NCBI GenBank assembly: GCA_017474515.1
Contig: JAFVHN010000100.1
Location: forward strand, 1-44,541
Length of the DNA: 44,541 nt
Direction of reading: 5' to 3'
DNA from: Prevotella sp.
GTDB taxonomy: Bacteria > Bacteroidota > Bacteroidia > Bacteroidales > Bacteroidaceae
Shown: piece after piece, positions 1 to 7,619 of the stretch
Layout of the letters: each line of letters starts with the position of its first letter
Numbering within the stretch: position 1 is the stretch's first letter
Notes under the pieces: model-generated
The model's database searches: none
Seen by the model: the letters and a program-made list of their open reading frames with translations, nothing else
Told to the model about the DNA's origin: nothing
Position numbers and translations under genes: made by a program

Positions 1-28
1 GTTTGTGTATGCTGTCAAGCCCTTTATC

Positions 29-136
<108 letters not shown>

Positions 137-147
137 TTTTTAGTCCG

Positions 148-184
148 GTCCCCGGTTCCTCTGGAAGGAGCCGGGGACTTTTTC
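148..184 (+). terminator. Rho-independent terminator of the rRNA operon
   Basis: A 13-bp stem (148-160 with 166-178, one G-T pair) with a 5-nt loop is followed by a T run, 12 nt after the 5S gene. Confidence 0.93.
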
Positions 185-198
185 GTTTTCAGGAATAT

Positions 199-287
199 CT
201 AGAGAAGCTCTAGATGTCCTAGAAGCTCTAGATGTTCTAGATTATCTAGATGAACTAGATGTTCTAGAAGAACTAAACTAGATGTAA
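199..287. repeat. CTAG tandem array, 9-bp period
   Basis: CTAG occurs at 199, 210, 219, 228, 237, 246, 255 and 264, with a degenerate CTAA at 273 and another CTAG at 278. From 210 to 273 the spacing is exactly 9 bp. The unit is roughly CTAGAnnnT. The array lies between the rRNA terminator and the promoter of the next gene. I see nothing else between 288 and 440. Confidence 0.9.
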
Positions 288-441
288 TGGATTATCTCCG
301 GGTGATTTGGGAATTGCACGGGGATGATTTTGTTGATGAACTATAGGGCGGTTTTAATGTTTTTTTTCCTTAAAAAGGAAAGGAAAGGGTGGTGAAAAGG
401 CGGAAAAGTTTGGTATTTTGTAAGATTTTGAGTGAAAAACT

Positions 442-471
442 TTGCCAAATGGGAAAAAAAGTGTTACTTTG
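442..471 (+). promoter_or_regulatory. Bacteroidetes-type promoter for the outer-membrane barrel gene
   Basis: TTG at 442-444, 20 nt, then TACTTTG at 465-471, a variant of TAnnTTTG one base short. The start codon is 40 nt downstream. Confidence 0.7.
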
Positions 472-511
472 CATTCAAATCATTTAATCGTTTATTAAAA
501 TCTACAAAGAC

Positions 512-1141
512 ATGAAAAAAGTATTCATTTCAATGATTGCCCTATTCTGCTCCTTGGGCAGTTTTGCCCAGTACAGCAGCGGTGGTTTTTCCCTCGATGA
601 GGAGAACCTGTATTGGGGTGTCCGTTTTGGTATTACCAGTGCTAATCTTGGCGGCGACCTTGACTTTGGTTCCAAGACCGGCATGACGCTTGGCGGTGTC
701 ATCGGTCTGCGTGCCAGCGACAGCACTCCGGTGTTCATCGAGAGTGGCCTCTACTACACGGAGCGCGGTGCCAAGAAAGGCAAGCTGCGTGTGGGTTACA
801 ACAACCTTGAAATACCCCTTGTGGTGAAGTATGGCATCAAGGCCACCGACGATATTGCCGTTTTGCCCTTCTTTGGCCCTTATTTCTCATACGCCTTCAG
901 CGGCAAGACGAAGATTCAGGACATAGACGGTTACAGCATTATTTCCGTCGGCACTTTCGACGAAAAGAAGTGGAATGGCCTGAAGCGTGCCAACATGGGC
1001 TTCAAGCTTGGTTGCGGTGCCGAGTACAACAAACTCTATTTTGAGCTTGGCTATCAGTTCGGTATCACCAACGTCAGCAAGTTCGACGAAGTGACCGCTC
1101 ACAGCAACGCCCTGTTTGCCAATTTCGGCGTTAACTTCTAA
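512..1141 (+). CDS. Outer-membrane beta-barrel protein (PorT/OmpW-like porin family)
   Basis: A 209-residue exported protein. Residues 1-19 form a signal peptide (MKKVFISMIALFCSLGSFA, cut before Q). The rest alternates hydrophobic and polar residues in short strands such as YWGVRFGITSANLG and LYFELGYQFGITNVS, and ends in an aromatic residue (NFGVNF), as expected for an outer-membrane beta barrel of the beta-barrel/PorT-like class common in Bacteroidetes. It has its own promoter and terminator, so it is probably monocistronic. Codon use is biased (GGT, CGT), which suggests good expression. The substrate and exact role are unknown. Confidence 0.85.
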   Translation: MKKVFISMIALFCSLGSFAQYSSGGFSLDEENLYWGVRFGITSANLGGDLDFGSKTGMTLGGVIGLRASDSTPVFIESGLYYTERGAKKGKLRVGYNNLEIPLVVKYGIKATDDIAVLPFFGPYFSYAFSGKTKIQDIDGYSIISVGTFDEKKWNGLKRANMGFKLGCGAEYNKLYFELGYQFGITNVSKFDEVTAHSNALFANFGVNF

Positions 1142-1162
1142 TTCAAGTCTGGAAAAATCAAG

Positions 1163-1209
1163 AAAGCCATTTGGGAGAGGGATAACACCTTTTCCCAAAT
1201 GGCTTTTTT
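1163..1209 (+). terminator. Terminator between convergent genes
   Basis: A 14-bp perfect stem (1163-1176 with 1193-1206) is followed by T residues on the plus strand. It could also serve the minus-strand gene ending at 1229 only poorly, because that gene ends before reaching it with few Ts. Confidence 0.88.
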
Positions 1210-1228
1210 GTGTTATTTGGCCATGTGG

Positions 1229-2164
1229 TCAAGCGGAGGTTTCCCCGCCGTTAAAAAGATATATGATGTAAACGCTGAGAGAAATCAAGACCACAATAAT
1301 GAGCACCGAAATAAGAAAGGTAAGAATGACGTACCACAGCACCTTGCGCACGGAGAACCCCGACAATTGCCTGATTGCCACGATAGCCATCACCACCCAA
1401 AGGATATCAAACAACATTGAGTGGAGCAAATCGCCCAAGATGGAATAGATGCTGGTCATGTTCGAAATGTAAACGAGTGCCACGGTAAATTCGGAATACC
1501 TGAGGTCGGGAATGACCGGCGACTTTCGTATGAAATAATAAAGCGGCAAATAGAACAACACCAGCATGAGTAGCGCGAATATGGGCTGGTTCTTGCGCTC
1601 TATCATTTTCAACGTTGAAAATAGTTTTGTGAATGCCATTTGCACCCTGTCCATGACTACCTTTTCGTCTTTCGAAAGCGACTGGTTGTCGTCGTAGTCC
1701 TCGAAGATAGTCGAGGTCACCTCGGCCCTTTCCTGTTGCCCCTCGTCGTTCAGGCTGAAGCCGTGGTCCACCAGTAGCGAGAGGGCCGTCAGCAGGAAGA
1801 ACATCTTGAACGGCGGGAAATAGGCCGATTGCATGCCTTTCAGGTAGTCGCGTATCATGTATCCCGGCCTGAGCAACAGGTCGCGGATGGTGCGCGTCAT
1901 GCTTCGGTTGCCGATTCCCCAAACGTCGAGGAAGAGCCTGAAAGCCTTCGTGAACGAAAATCGCCCTATTTGCGCCGATTGCCCGCATCGCGGACAGTAG
2001 TTGCCCTGGAAGACGGTTGCGCATGATGCGCACTCGTGGGTGGCTTCCGACAGCGGTGCCACCTCGTGCGGCCTTCGTTGCCAGATGCGGAAAGCGCGCA
2101 GCCAGACGGTGCGTTTCCGTTTGTCGGAAACGGTGGCGATGGCATTGTTGATAGTCTGTAGCAT
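1229..2164 (-). CDS. DUF3667 domain-containing membrane protein
   Basis: A 311-residue integral membrane protein. A zinc-ribbon-like segment near the N-terminus holds C45, C48, C57 and C60 (ECASC ... YCPRCGQ). It is followed by FTKAFRLFLDVWGIGNRSMTRTI-type sequence and RPGYMIRDYLKG, the hallmark of the DUF3667 family. About four or five hydrophobic segments follow (around 115-135, 200-220, 235-270, 285-310). An upstream in-frame extension to 2227 is rejected because the promoter at 2186-2216 lies inside it; ATG at 2162-2164 sits about 15 nt after the expected transcript start. The function of the family is unknown. Confidence 0.88.
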   Translation of the reverse strand: MLQTINNAIATVSDKRKRTVWLRAFRIWQRRPHEVAPLSEATHECASCATVFQGNYCPRCGQSAQIGRFSFTKAFRLFLDVWGIGNRSMTRTIRDLLLRPGYMIRDYLKGMQSAYFPPFKMFFLLTALSLLVDHGFSLNDEGQQERAEVTSTIFEDYDDNQSLSKDEKVVMDRVQMAFTKLFSTLKMIERKNQPIFALLMLVLFYLPLYYFIRKSPVIPDLRYSEFTVALVYISNMTSIYSILGDLLHSMLFDILWVVMAIVAIRQLSGFSVRKVLWYVILTFLISVLIIVVLISLSVYIIYLFNGGETSA

Positions 2165-2185
2165 GCGGTCCTCGTATTTAGGGTG

Positions 2186-2216
2186 CAAAGATACGGCGAA
2201 AAAACAGAAGTGCCAA
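2186..2216 (-). promoter_or_regulatory. Promoter of the DUF3667 gene
   Basis: Read on the minus strand: TTG (2216-2214), 20 nt, then TATCTTTG (2193-2186). This fixes the start of the DUF3667 gene downstream of it. Confidence 0.85.
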
Positions 2217-2356
2217 ATAAAACGCACTGCAAGTTTCTTTTATTCGTGGGAGGCGACGGGGGCCGCCACAGTGTTGCGGCAGAGAAGACAAAAGGGTGGG
2301 GGAGAAAGAATGGCGTCCGTGAAACAATAAAAGCGGCGAAAGCGCGTTTTAGAGTT

Positions 2357-3514
2357 ATGCAATGGACCGACCGTATTCGCCAAGTGAAAATCCTGCTGGT
2401 GCTGGTTGCCGTGGTTATCGCGGTGGCCTCGCTGGTGGTGAGCCACTTCCTGGTGCGCGACCTCGCCGTTGAGGAGCGCAACAGGATGGAGGTGTGGGCC
2501 GAGGCCATGCGCACGCTCAACCAGGCCGACGAGAACACCGACCTGAACCTTGTGCTGAAGGTGATTGACGAGAACAACACCATCCCCCTTGTCGTGATGG
2601 ACAGTGCCGGCAACGTTCAGACTTTCCGCAACGTGAAGCTGAAGGGCGCCACCTACGACGACAGCCTTGCCCACGCCGCCCGCCTGGGCCGCCAGATGTT
2701 CGCGAGCGGCCACTACATCCGCATCAACCAGGACGACACCCAGGATTATTTCGACGTCTGCTACGACGAGTCGGTCATGATCAAGCGGCTCAACGTCTAT
2801 CCCTACGTCCAGCTGGGCGTGGTGATGATTTTCGTGGTGGTGGCCATTTTTGCCCTCCTCACCAGCAAGAAGGCCGAGCAAAACAAGGTGTGGGTGGGCC
2901 TGTCGAAGGAAACCGCCCACCAGCTGGGCACGCCCATCAGCAGCCTGATGGCGTGGACTGAGATGCTTCGCGAGACCTATCCCGACGACGAACTTATTCC
3001 CGAGATGGACAAAGACGTGCGCCGCCTGCAGCTCATTGCCGAGCGCTTCTCGAAAATCGGGTCGCTGCCCGAGCCTAAGCCGTCGAGCCTGCAGGAGGTG
3101 ATGAACCACGTGGTGGAATACATGGACCGCCGCACGTCAAACAAAGTGGTGATGGTGAGGCAGTTCCCCGAGCACGACATCATCGCCACCGTGAACGCCT
3201 CGCTCTTTGAGTGGGTGATAGAAAACCTCTGCAAGAATGCCGTCGATGCCATGGAAGGCTCGGGCCGCATCACCCTTTTCATGGCCGAGGAGCCCGGGCG
3301 CATCGTCATCGAGGTTTCCGACACGGGCAAGGGCATTCGCAAGAAAGACGTGGGCAACGTGTTCAAGCCCGGCTTCACCACGAAGAAGCGCGGGTGGGGC
3401 CTGGGCCTGTCGCTGGCCAAGCGCATTGTTGAGGAATATCACCACGGCCGCATCTTCGTGAAAAGCTCCGAGCTGGGCAAGGGCACCACGTTCCGGATTG
3501 AGTTGCGAAAGTAA
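2357..3514 (+). CDS. Sensor histidine kinase, orphan
   Basis: A 385-residue membrane sensor kinase that would autophosphorylate on histidine and pass phosphate to a response regulator. There are two membrane helices, about 11-33 and 151-169, with a periplasmic sensor loop of about 115 residues between them. The H-box ETAHQLGTPISSL carries H188, the HQLGTP variant seen often in Bacteroidetes. The ATPase domain has an N-box (N294 in NLCKNAVDAM), G1 (DTGKGI, 322-327) and G2 (GWGLGLSLAKRIVEEYHHG, 346-364). An in-frame extension back to 2183 is rejected: it reads low-complexity sequence across the opposite promoter. No response regulator is adjacent, so the partner is elsewhere. Confidence 0.93.
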   Translation: MQWTDRIRQVKILLVLVAVVIAVASLVVSHFLVRDLAVEERNRMEVWAEAMRTLNQADENTDLNLVLKVIDENNTIPLVVMDSAGNVQTFRNVKLKGATYDDSLAHAARLGRQMFASGHYIRINQDDTQDYFDVCYDESVMIKRLNVYPYVQLGVVMIFVVVAIFALLTSKKAEQNKVWVGLSKETAHQLGTPISSLMAWTEMLRETYPDDELIPEMDKDVRRLQLIAERFSKIGSLPEPKPSSLQEVMNHVVEYMDRRTSNKVVMVRQFPEHDIIATVNASLFEWVIENLCKNAVDAMEGSGRITLFMAEEPGRIVIEVSDTGKGIRKKDVGNVFKPGFTTKKRGWGLGLSLAKRIVEEYHHGRIFVKSSELGKGTTFRIELRK

Positions 3515-3567
3515 TTCCGCGCCTACAAGCCCCTTTATTTCCCAATCTTCTTTGAAATAAAACTCAG

Positions 3568-3594
3568 AGCGAGCAGCCCTCGGGGTTGTTCGCT
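3568..3594. other. 12-bp hairpin after the kinase gene
   Basis: 3568-3579 pairs with 3583-3594 (two G-T pairs), leaving a 3-nt loop. No T run follows, so it is not a clear intrinsic terminator. It may stabilise the 3' end of the kinase mRNA. Confidence 0.5.
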
Positions 3595-3620
3595 GGAAAT
3601 GTTCATGTCTTGCGCAAACA

Positions 3621-3825
3621 TTTTGTCAAGATTTTTTATCGTTTTTGTAGCCGTCGGAAAACTTTGACCGCAAATTTCTCCCCTCAATCTTCAAGATCTC
3701 TCCCCTCAAACTTCAAAATCTCTCCCCGAAATTTGCGGTCAAACCAACAGTGATTTGCAAACCGCTGATTTTCAGCAGTTTACAAAACGTGCTCAAAAAT
3801 GGCAATTTTGTCAAGATTTTTCATC
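3621..3825. repeat. Interspersed palindromic element, copy A
   Basis: A 16-bp perfect inverted repeat (3663-3678 and 3728-3743) encloses three imperfect copies of a CTCCCCTCAAnCTTCAAnAT-like unit. The outer edges are near-identical direct blocks TTTTGTCAAGATTTTT at 3621-3636 and 3806-3821. The same layout recurs at 12606-12771 and 39682-39880. It fills most of the gene-free stretch between two convergent genes. Confidence 0.85.
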
Positions 3826-3871
3826 AAAAAATAGCCGGGGCACTATCCATGTCGGAGGGGTCGCTTTTCTT

Positions 3872-4093
3872 CTATTTATAGCACCGCTTGCAAGGCGTCC
3901 TTCCCATGCTTTTGGCCTTTTCGAGGGCGATTTCCTTCACATGCCCTTCCTCGCGGCATTTTTTCAGACTTGGGCAGGAAATGGTCCTGTGGTAAGCATA
4001 GGCCCTTGACCCGGTGCTGATGAACACGGTGTTCTGATTGACCGAGGCACTGGAGAAGAGGCAAAAAGCGGCTGCCAAGAAGAATGTTCTCAT
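3872..4093 (-). CDS. Small secreted Ada-like metal-binding domain protein
   Basis: A 73-residue protein made of a signal peptide (about 1-18) and one short domain. The pattern AYHRTISCPSLKKC, 18-20 residues, then GRTPCKRCYK resembles the zinc-binding fold of the Ada N-terminus as found in small secreted or nuclease-linked proteins. Candidate ligands are C40, C68 and C71, with H35 nearby. It lies 29 nt downstream of a 56-residue gene on the same strand and probably shares its promoter. The domain call rests on pattern recognition; the role is unknown. Confidence 0.75.
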   Translation of the reverse strand: MRTFFLAAAFCLFSSASVNQNTVFISTGSRAYAYHRTISCPSLKKCREEGHVKEIALEKAKSMGRTPCKRCYK

Positions 4094-4122
4094 GTGTAGA
4101 TACCGTTCTTTTTCAATGGTTG

Positions 4123-4293
4123 CTATTTTCCGAACAACGTCTTCATGATGATGTTCCCTATTTTCCGTTCAACGCCGGCCTTGGTAGTGGGGATGCCGGT
4201 GGCCTGCGCTATGTTGCGCTTCAATTTTGTGATGCCCAGCGCCCGTTTCCACGAGAAACTAAGGCCCGGAATTGGTGTTGACTTCTTGCTCAT
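4123..4293 (-). CDS. Conserved-looking 56-residue basic protein
   Basis: The peptide starts MSKKSTPIPGLSFSWKRALG and continues with a lysine-rich stretch (KLKRNIAQATGIPTTKAG, then ERKIGNIIM). It has no membrane segment or signal peptide. The start is chosen because a strong GGAGGG Shine-Dalgarno (about 4299-4304) lies 5 nt upstream, unusual in this window. An 11-residue extension from a TTG is less likely. Promoter TATCTTTG at 4359-4352 is well placed. Proteins of this kind are annotated as hypothetical in Bacteroidetes as far as I recall; I do not assign a function. Confidence 0.7.
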   Translation of the reverse strand: MSKKSTPIPGLSFSWKRALGITKLKRNIAQATGIPTTKAGVERKIGNIIMKTLFGK

Positions 4294-4351
4294 GATGCCC
4301 TCCTGTGTTTGTTTAAAAGTTGCCAAAAGCCCTTGCCTGCTATTTCGGGTT

Positions 4352-4382
4352 CAAAGATAAGATTTTTTTCCCAACCCTGCAA
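4352..4382 (-). promoter_or_regulatory. Promoter for the two small minus-strand genes
   Basis: Minus strand: TTG (4382-4380), 20 nt, TATCTTTG (4359-4352). Confidence 0.78.
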
Positions 4383-4509
4383 GCCTTGGCCCGTCTTTTT
4401 TTGCACACTGGGGGAGGCAGTGTGCCGTTTCGCCCTTCAAGTCGTTGACGGCCACGGTTTTTTTAGCCATCCCGTCGGTGAAAGGAAGAAAAAAACCGGC
4501 TTAAACGTG

Positions 4510-4538
4510 TTGTAAATGAAAAAAAAGTCGTACCTTTG
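4510..4538 (+). promoter_or_regulatory. Promoter of the yceD-rpmF-fabH run
   Basis: TTG at 4510-4512, 18 nt, then TACCTTTG at 4531-4538. The expected transcript start falls at about 4545-4547, on or next to the start codon of the first gene, so that message would be leaderless or nearly so. Confidence 0.85.
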
Positions 4539-4546
4539 CAGCCCGT

Positions 4547-5068
4547 ATGTGTAGTTTGGAGTCATTAAGGATTGATTTGAAAGGTCTTGAGGCCGCCGAG
4601 ACGGTGTGTCACTACGACCTTGACGATCATTTTTTCGAGGCTATAGGCGCCACTGATGTTCAACGCGGCAAGTTTCATGTGATGGTGACCGTAAGGAAGT
4701 CATCGGGCATGTACGAGCTGCTTTTCCACATCGTGGGCACCGCCATCGTGTGCTGCAGCGTGTGCCTTGACGACGTGGAGGTTCCCATCGTCGATGACAG
4801 CGTGCTGACGGCACGGCTCGGGGATGCCAACGGCGTCGATGGCGACACGTTGGTGGTTTCCGAGGCCGACGGCATCCTCGATGTGTCGTGGCTCATCTAC
4901 CAGACCATAGCGCTCTGCATTCCCATCAGGCCTGTTCACGAGGAAGGGCAGTGCAATCCCGAAATGCTCCGGCTGCTCGGCGAGCACCAGGTGAAGGGCG
5001 AGCAGGTCACCGACCCCCGCTGGGACGCCCTGAAATCGTTGATGGCGGAGGGCGAAGAGAAACCATAG
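4547..5068 (+). CDS. yceD: DUF177 (YceD) family protein
   Basis: A 173-residue acidic protein of the YceD/DUF177 family, linked in other bacteria to 23S rRNA metabolism and almost always encoded just before rpmF, as here. Visible family traits are the N-terminal SLRIDLKGLE-type strand, the cysteine pair in CCSVCLDDVEVPI, and the acidic C-terminal half with EADGILDVSWLIYQTIAL. The start ATG at 4547 is kept although the promoter's -7 element ends only 8 nt before it. The stop codon TAG overlaps the first unit of a CTAG array. Confidence 0.88.
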   Translation: MCSLESLRIDLKGLEAAETVCHYDLDDHFFEAIGATDVQRGKFHVMVTVRKSSGMYELLFHIVGTAIVCCSVCLDDVEVPIVDDSVLTARLGDANGVDGDTLVVSEADGILDVSWLIYQTIALCIPIRPVHEEGQCNPEMLRLLGEHQVKGEQVTDPRWDALKSLMAEGEEKP

Positions 5069-5199
5069 ATAATCTAGAACTCCTAGATAATCTAGAGACT
5101 CTAGAAAATCTAGAAAATCTAGAAAATCTAGAACCTCTAGAAAATCTAGAAAATCTAGAACCTCTAGAAAATCTAGAAACTCTAGAACCTCTAGATAAT
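5065..5199. repeat. CTAG tandem array, 9-bp period, about 15 units
   Basis: CTAG recurs at 5074, 5083, 5092, 5101, 5110 and so on to 5191 with an unbroken 9-bp period. The commonest unit is CTAGAAAAT, with variants CTAGAACCT and CTAGAAACT. A degenerate first unit at 5065 contains the yceD stop codon. The array ends about 45 bp before rpmF. Confidence 0.97.
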
Positions 5200-5245
5200 A
5201 AAAATCAAGGCAACAAGAATACTAATTAAATATATTTAAAGAATT

Positions 5246-5437
5246 ATGGCACATCCTAAAAGAAGACAGTCTAACACTCGCACTGCGAAAAGAAGAACCC
5301 ACGACAAGGCTGTGGCTCCCACACTGGCCATCTGCCCCAATTGCGGCGCTTACCATGAGTATCACCATGTATGCCCCACCTGCGGCTACTACCGTGGCAA
5401 GATAGCACTCGTGATAGAGGAAGAAACGGCTGAATAA
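5246..5437 (+). CDS. rpmF: 50S ribosomal protein L32
   Basis: A 63-residue ribosomal protein. It begins [17 protein letters not shown], the L32 signature, and has a zinc ribbon with C30, C33, C43 and C46 (CPNCG and CPTCG). It lies between yceD and fabH, the standard bacterial order. The stop codon overlaps the fabH start by one base (TAATG). Confidence 0.98.
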   Translation: MAHPKRRQSNTRTAKRRTHDKAVAPTLAICPNCGAYHEYHHVCPTCGYYRGKIALVIEEETAE

Positions 5438-6429
5438 TGAAAAAAATCAACGCAATAATCACCGGGGTTGGCGGTTACGTGCCCGATTACATCCTCAATA
5501 ACGAGGAGCTTTCGCGCATGGTGAACACCAACGACGAGTGGATTATGTCGCGTGTAGGCATCAAGGAGCGCCGCATTCTCATCGAGGAAGGCCTGGGCAC
5601 CAGCTACATGGCCCGCAAGGCGGCCAAGCAACTGCTTCAGAAGACCGGGGCCGACCCCGACAGCATCGACGCGCTCATCGTAGCCACTTCAACGGCCGAC
5701 TATAAGTTTCCTTCCACGGCCAGCATCGTGCTGGGCAAGCTCGGGTTGAAAAACGCCTATGCCTTCGACTTCTGGGCTGCCTGCTGCGGATTTCTCTTCG
5801 CACTCGACCATGCGGCCATGATGATTCAGAGCGGGCGCTGCCAGAAGGTCATCGTCGTTGGCGCCGACAAGATGTCGTCGGTCACCGACTACACCGACCG
5901 CCAGACCTGCCCCCTGTTCGGCGACGGCGCGGCGGCAGTGCTCCTGGAGGCCACCGAGGAAGAGAACATCGGCGTGATGGACTCCTATCTGCGCACCGAC
6001 GGCAAAGGCCTGCCGTTCCTCCACATGAAAGCCGGGGGAAGCGTGTGCCCGCCCAGCCATTTCACCGTGGACCATCGTCTGCACTACATCTATCAGGAGG
6101 GCCGCACCGTGTTCCGCTATGCCGTGACAAGCATGAGCGACGACTGCGAACTCATTGCCAAACGCAACGGGCTCAACAAGGACAACATACGCTTTGTGGT
6201 GCCCCACCAGGCCAACATCCGCATCATTGAGGCCGTGGCCAAGCGCCTGGAACTCTCCATGGACAAGGTGATGGTGAACATCGAGCACTTCGGCAACACC
6301 AGCGCCGCCACCATCCCCCTGGCATTGTGGGAGAACGAGAGCAAGCTCAAGAAGGGCGACAACCTCATCCTCACCGCTTTCGGGGCTGGGTTCGTGCATG
6401 GCGCCAGCTACCTGAAGTGGGCCTACTGA
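5437..6429 (+). CDS. fabH: 3-oxoacyl-ACP synthase III (KAS III)
   Basis: A 330-residue condensing enzyme that joins an acyl-CoA primer to malonyl-ACP to start fatty-acid synthesis. The catalytic triad is visible as C116 (AACCGF), H257 (VPHQAN) and N287 (FGNTSA). The residue after the catalytic cysteine is a second cysteine, where many homologues have alanine or serine. GDGAAAVLL and the C-terminal [13 protein letters not shown] are typical. It is translationally coupled to rpmF through a one-base overlap. Confidence 0.97.
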   Translation: MKKINAIITGVGGYVPDYILNNEELSRMVNTNDEWIMSRVGIKERRILIEEGLGTSYMARKAAKQLLQKTGADPDSIDALIVATSTADYKFPSTASIVLGKLGLKNAYAFDFWAACCGFLFALDHAAMMIQSGRCQKVIVVGADKMSSVTDYTDRQTCPLFGDGAAAVLLEATEEENIGVMDSYLRTDGKGLPFLHMKAGGSVCPPSHFTVDHRLHYIYQEGRTVFRYAVTSMSDDCELIAKRNGLNKDNIRFVVPHQANIRIIEAVAKRLELSMDKVMVNIEHFGNTSAATIPLALWENESKLKKGDNLILTAFGAGFVHGASYLKWAY

Positions 6430-6442
6430 TTGAAAGAAGTTG

Positions 6443-6506
6443 AAGGGGTTAAGCCGGTACGCCTTGCGTGGTCTTTCGCGCAGAAGACGTGGCGGCTTAA
6501 CTCCTT
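6443..6506 (+). terminator. Hairpin after fabH, possible terminator
   Basis: A 14-bp stem (6443-6456 with 6493-6506, one G-T pair) encloses a 36-nt loop that itself can fold (GTCTT at about 6471 with AAGAC). The downstream sequence is only moderately T-rich, so termination may be partial. Confidence 0.6.
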
Positions 6507-6533
6507 TGGCTTTTAAAAGGGCGGAGGCCCCCT

Positions 6534-6590
6534 CCTAGGAACCCATAGGAAATCCTAGGAAAACCTAGGACCTCCTAGGACCTCCCAGGA
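6534..6590. repeat. CCTAGGA tandem array, 10-bp period
   Basis: The 7-mer CCTAGGA is at 6534, 6554, 6564 and 6574, with degenerate copies CATAGGA at 6544 and CCCAGGA at 6584. The period is exactly 10 bp over six units. It lies between fabH and era, about 50 bp before the era start. Confidence 0.95.
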
Positions 6591-6642
6591 AAGAAAACCC
6601 CGCCGCCTATAACAATCAAAAAAACTCCCTAACTCCCAGACC

Positions 6643-7569
6643 ATGAGCCACAAAGCAGGCTTCGTAAACATCGTGGGCAACCCCAACGTGGGCAAGTCCA
6701 CCCTGATGAACCAACTGGTGGGCGAGCGCATCTCGATAGCCACCTTCAAGGCGCAGACCACGCGCCACCGCATCATGGGCATTGTCAACACCCCCGAGAT
6801 GCAAATCGTGTTCAGCGACACACCGGGCGTGCTGAAGCCCAACTACAAGCTTCAGGAGTCGATGCTGGCCTTCTCGGAGAGCGCCCTCGTCGATGCCGAC
6901 GTGCTCCTTTATGTCACCGACGTGGTGGAAAACCCTGAAAAAAACATGGATTTCCTCAGCAAGGTGCAGAAAATGAGCATCCCCGTGTTGCTGCTCATCA
7001 ACAAGATTGACGAGTTGGACACCACGCGGGGCAAAGGCGACGCGAAACCCGCGAAGTCGCCCACGCAGCTGCTGACCGACATCGTGGACCACTGGCACCG
7101 CCTGCTCCCCAATGCCGAGATATTGCCCATTTCGGCCAAGAACAAGTTCGGCGTTGACGTGCTCCTCAAGCGCATTCAGCAATTGTTGCCCGACTCGCCG
7201 CCTTTCTTCGACAAAGAGCAGCTCACCGACAAGCCCGCCCGCTTCTTCGTGAGCGAAATCATCCGCGAGAAAATCCTTCTCTACTACGACAAGGAAATTC
7301 CCTACTCGGTGGAAGTGGCCGTGGAAAGTTTCAAGGAAACGGAGAAAAACATCCACATCCGCGCCGTCATCTACGTGGAACGCGAGTCGCAAAAAGGCAT
7401 CATCATTGGCCACCAGGGCGTCGCCTTGAAGAAGCTGGGCATAGAGTCGCGACGTTCACTCGAGCGCTTCTTCGGCAAGAGCATCTTCCTTGAAACCTAC
7501 GTCAAGGTGGACAAGGACTGGCGTTCATCCCAGCGCGAGCTCACCAATTTCGGCTATAACCCCGAATGA
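6643..7569 (+). CDS. era: GTPase Era
   Basis: A 308-residue GTPase acting in 16S rRNA maturation and 30S assembly. It shows G1 (GNPNVGKST, 12-20), a switch threonine in KAQTTRHRI, G3 (DTPG, 59-62), G4 (NKID, 120-123) and a C-terminal KH RNA-binding domain with an IIGHQG loop. A lysine/proline-rich insert (TTRGKGDAKPAKSP, about 127-140) follows G4. Grouping with der further downstream is usual in Bacteroidetes. Confidence 0.97.
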   Translation: MSHKAGFVNIVGNPNVGKSTLMNQLVGERISIATFKAQTTRHRIMGIVNTPEMQIVFSDTPGVLKPNYKLQESMLAFSESALVDADVLLYVTDVVENPEKNMDFLSKVQKMSIPVLLLINKIDELDTTRGKGDAKPAKSPTQLLTDIVDHWHRLLPNAEILPISAKNKFGVDVLLKRIQQLLPDSPPFFDKEQLTDKPARFFVSEIIREKILLYYDKEIPYSVEVAVESFKETEKNIHIRAVIYVERESQKGIIIGHQGVALKKLGIESRRSLERFFGKSIFLETYVKVDKDWRSSQRELTNFGYNPE

Positions 7570-7619
7570 GCATCCCCGTCATCGGTGATGATTATCAACC
7601 CGACAAAACCCCGGCAAAG

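Noticed and set aside
2183-2356. N-terminal extension of the histidine kinase
   Set aside because: The extra 58 residues are compositionally odd and run across the promoter of the divergent DUF3667 gene; ATG at 2357 gives a normal start just before the first membrane helix.
3755-4009. 84-codon plus-strand frame over element copy A and the Ada-like gene
   Set aside because: It is antisense to a gene with a signal peptide and clear cysteine motif and begins inside the repeat element.
5065-5199. CRISPR-like look of the CTAG array
   Set aside because: The unit is 9 bp with no unique spacers, and there are no cas genes in the window.
4888-5229. Open frame through the CTAG array reading as NLE repeats
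   Set aside because: The 9-bp repeat is a multiple of three and is open by construction. It overlaps yceD in another frame and has no start context.
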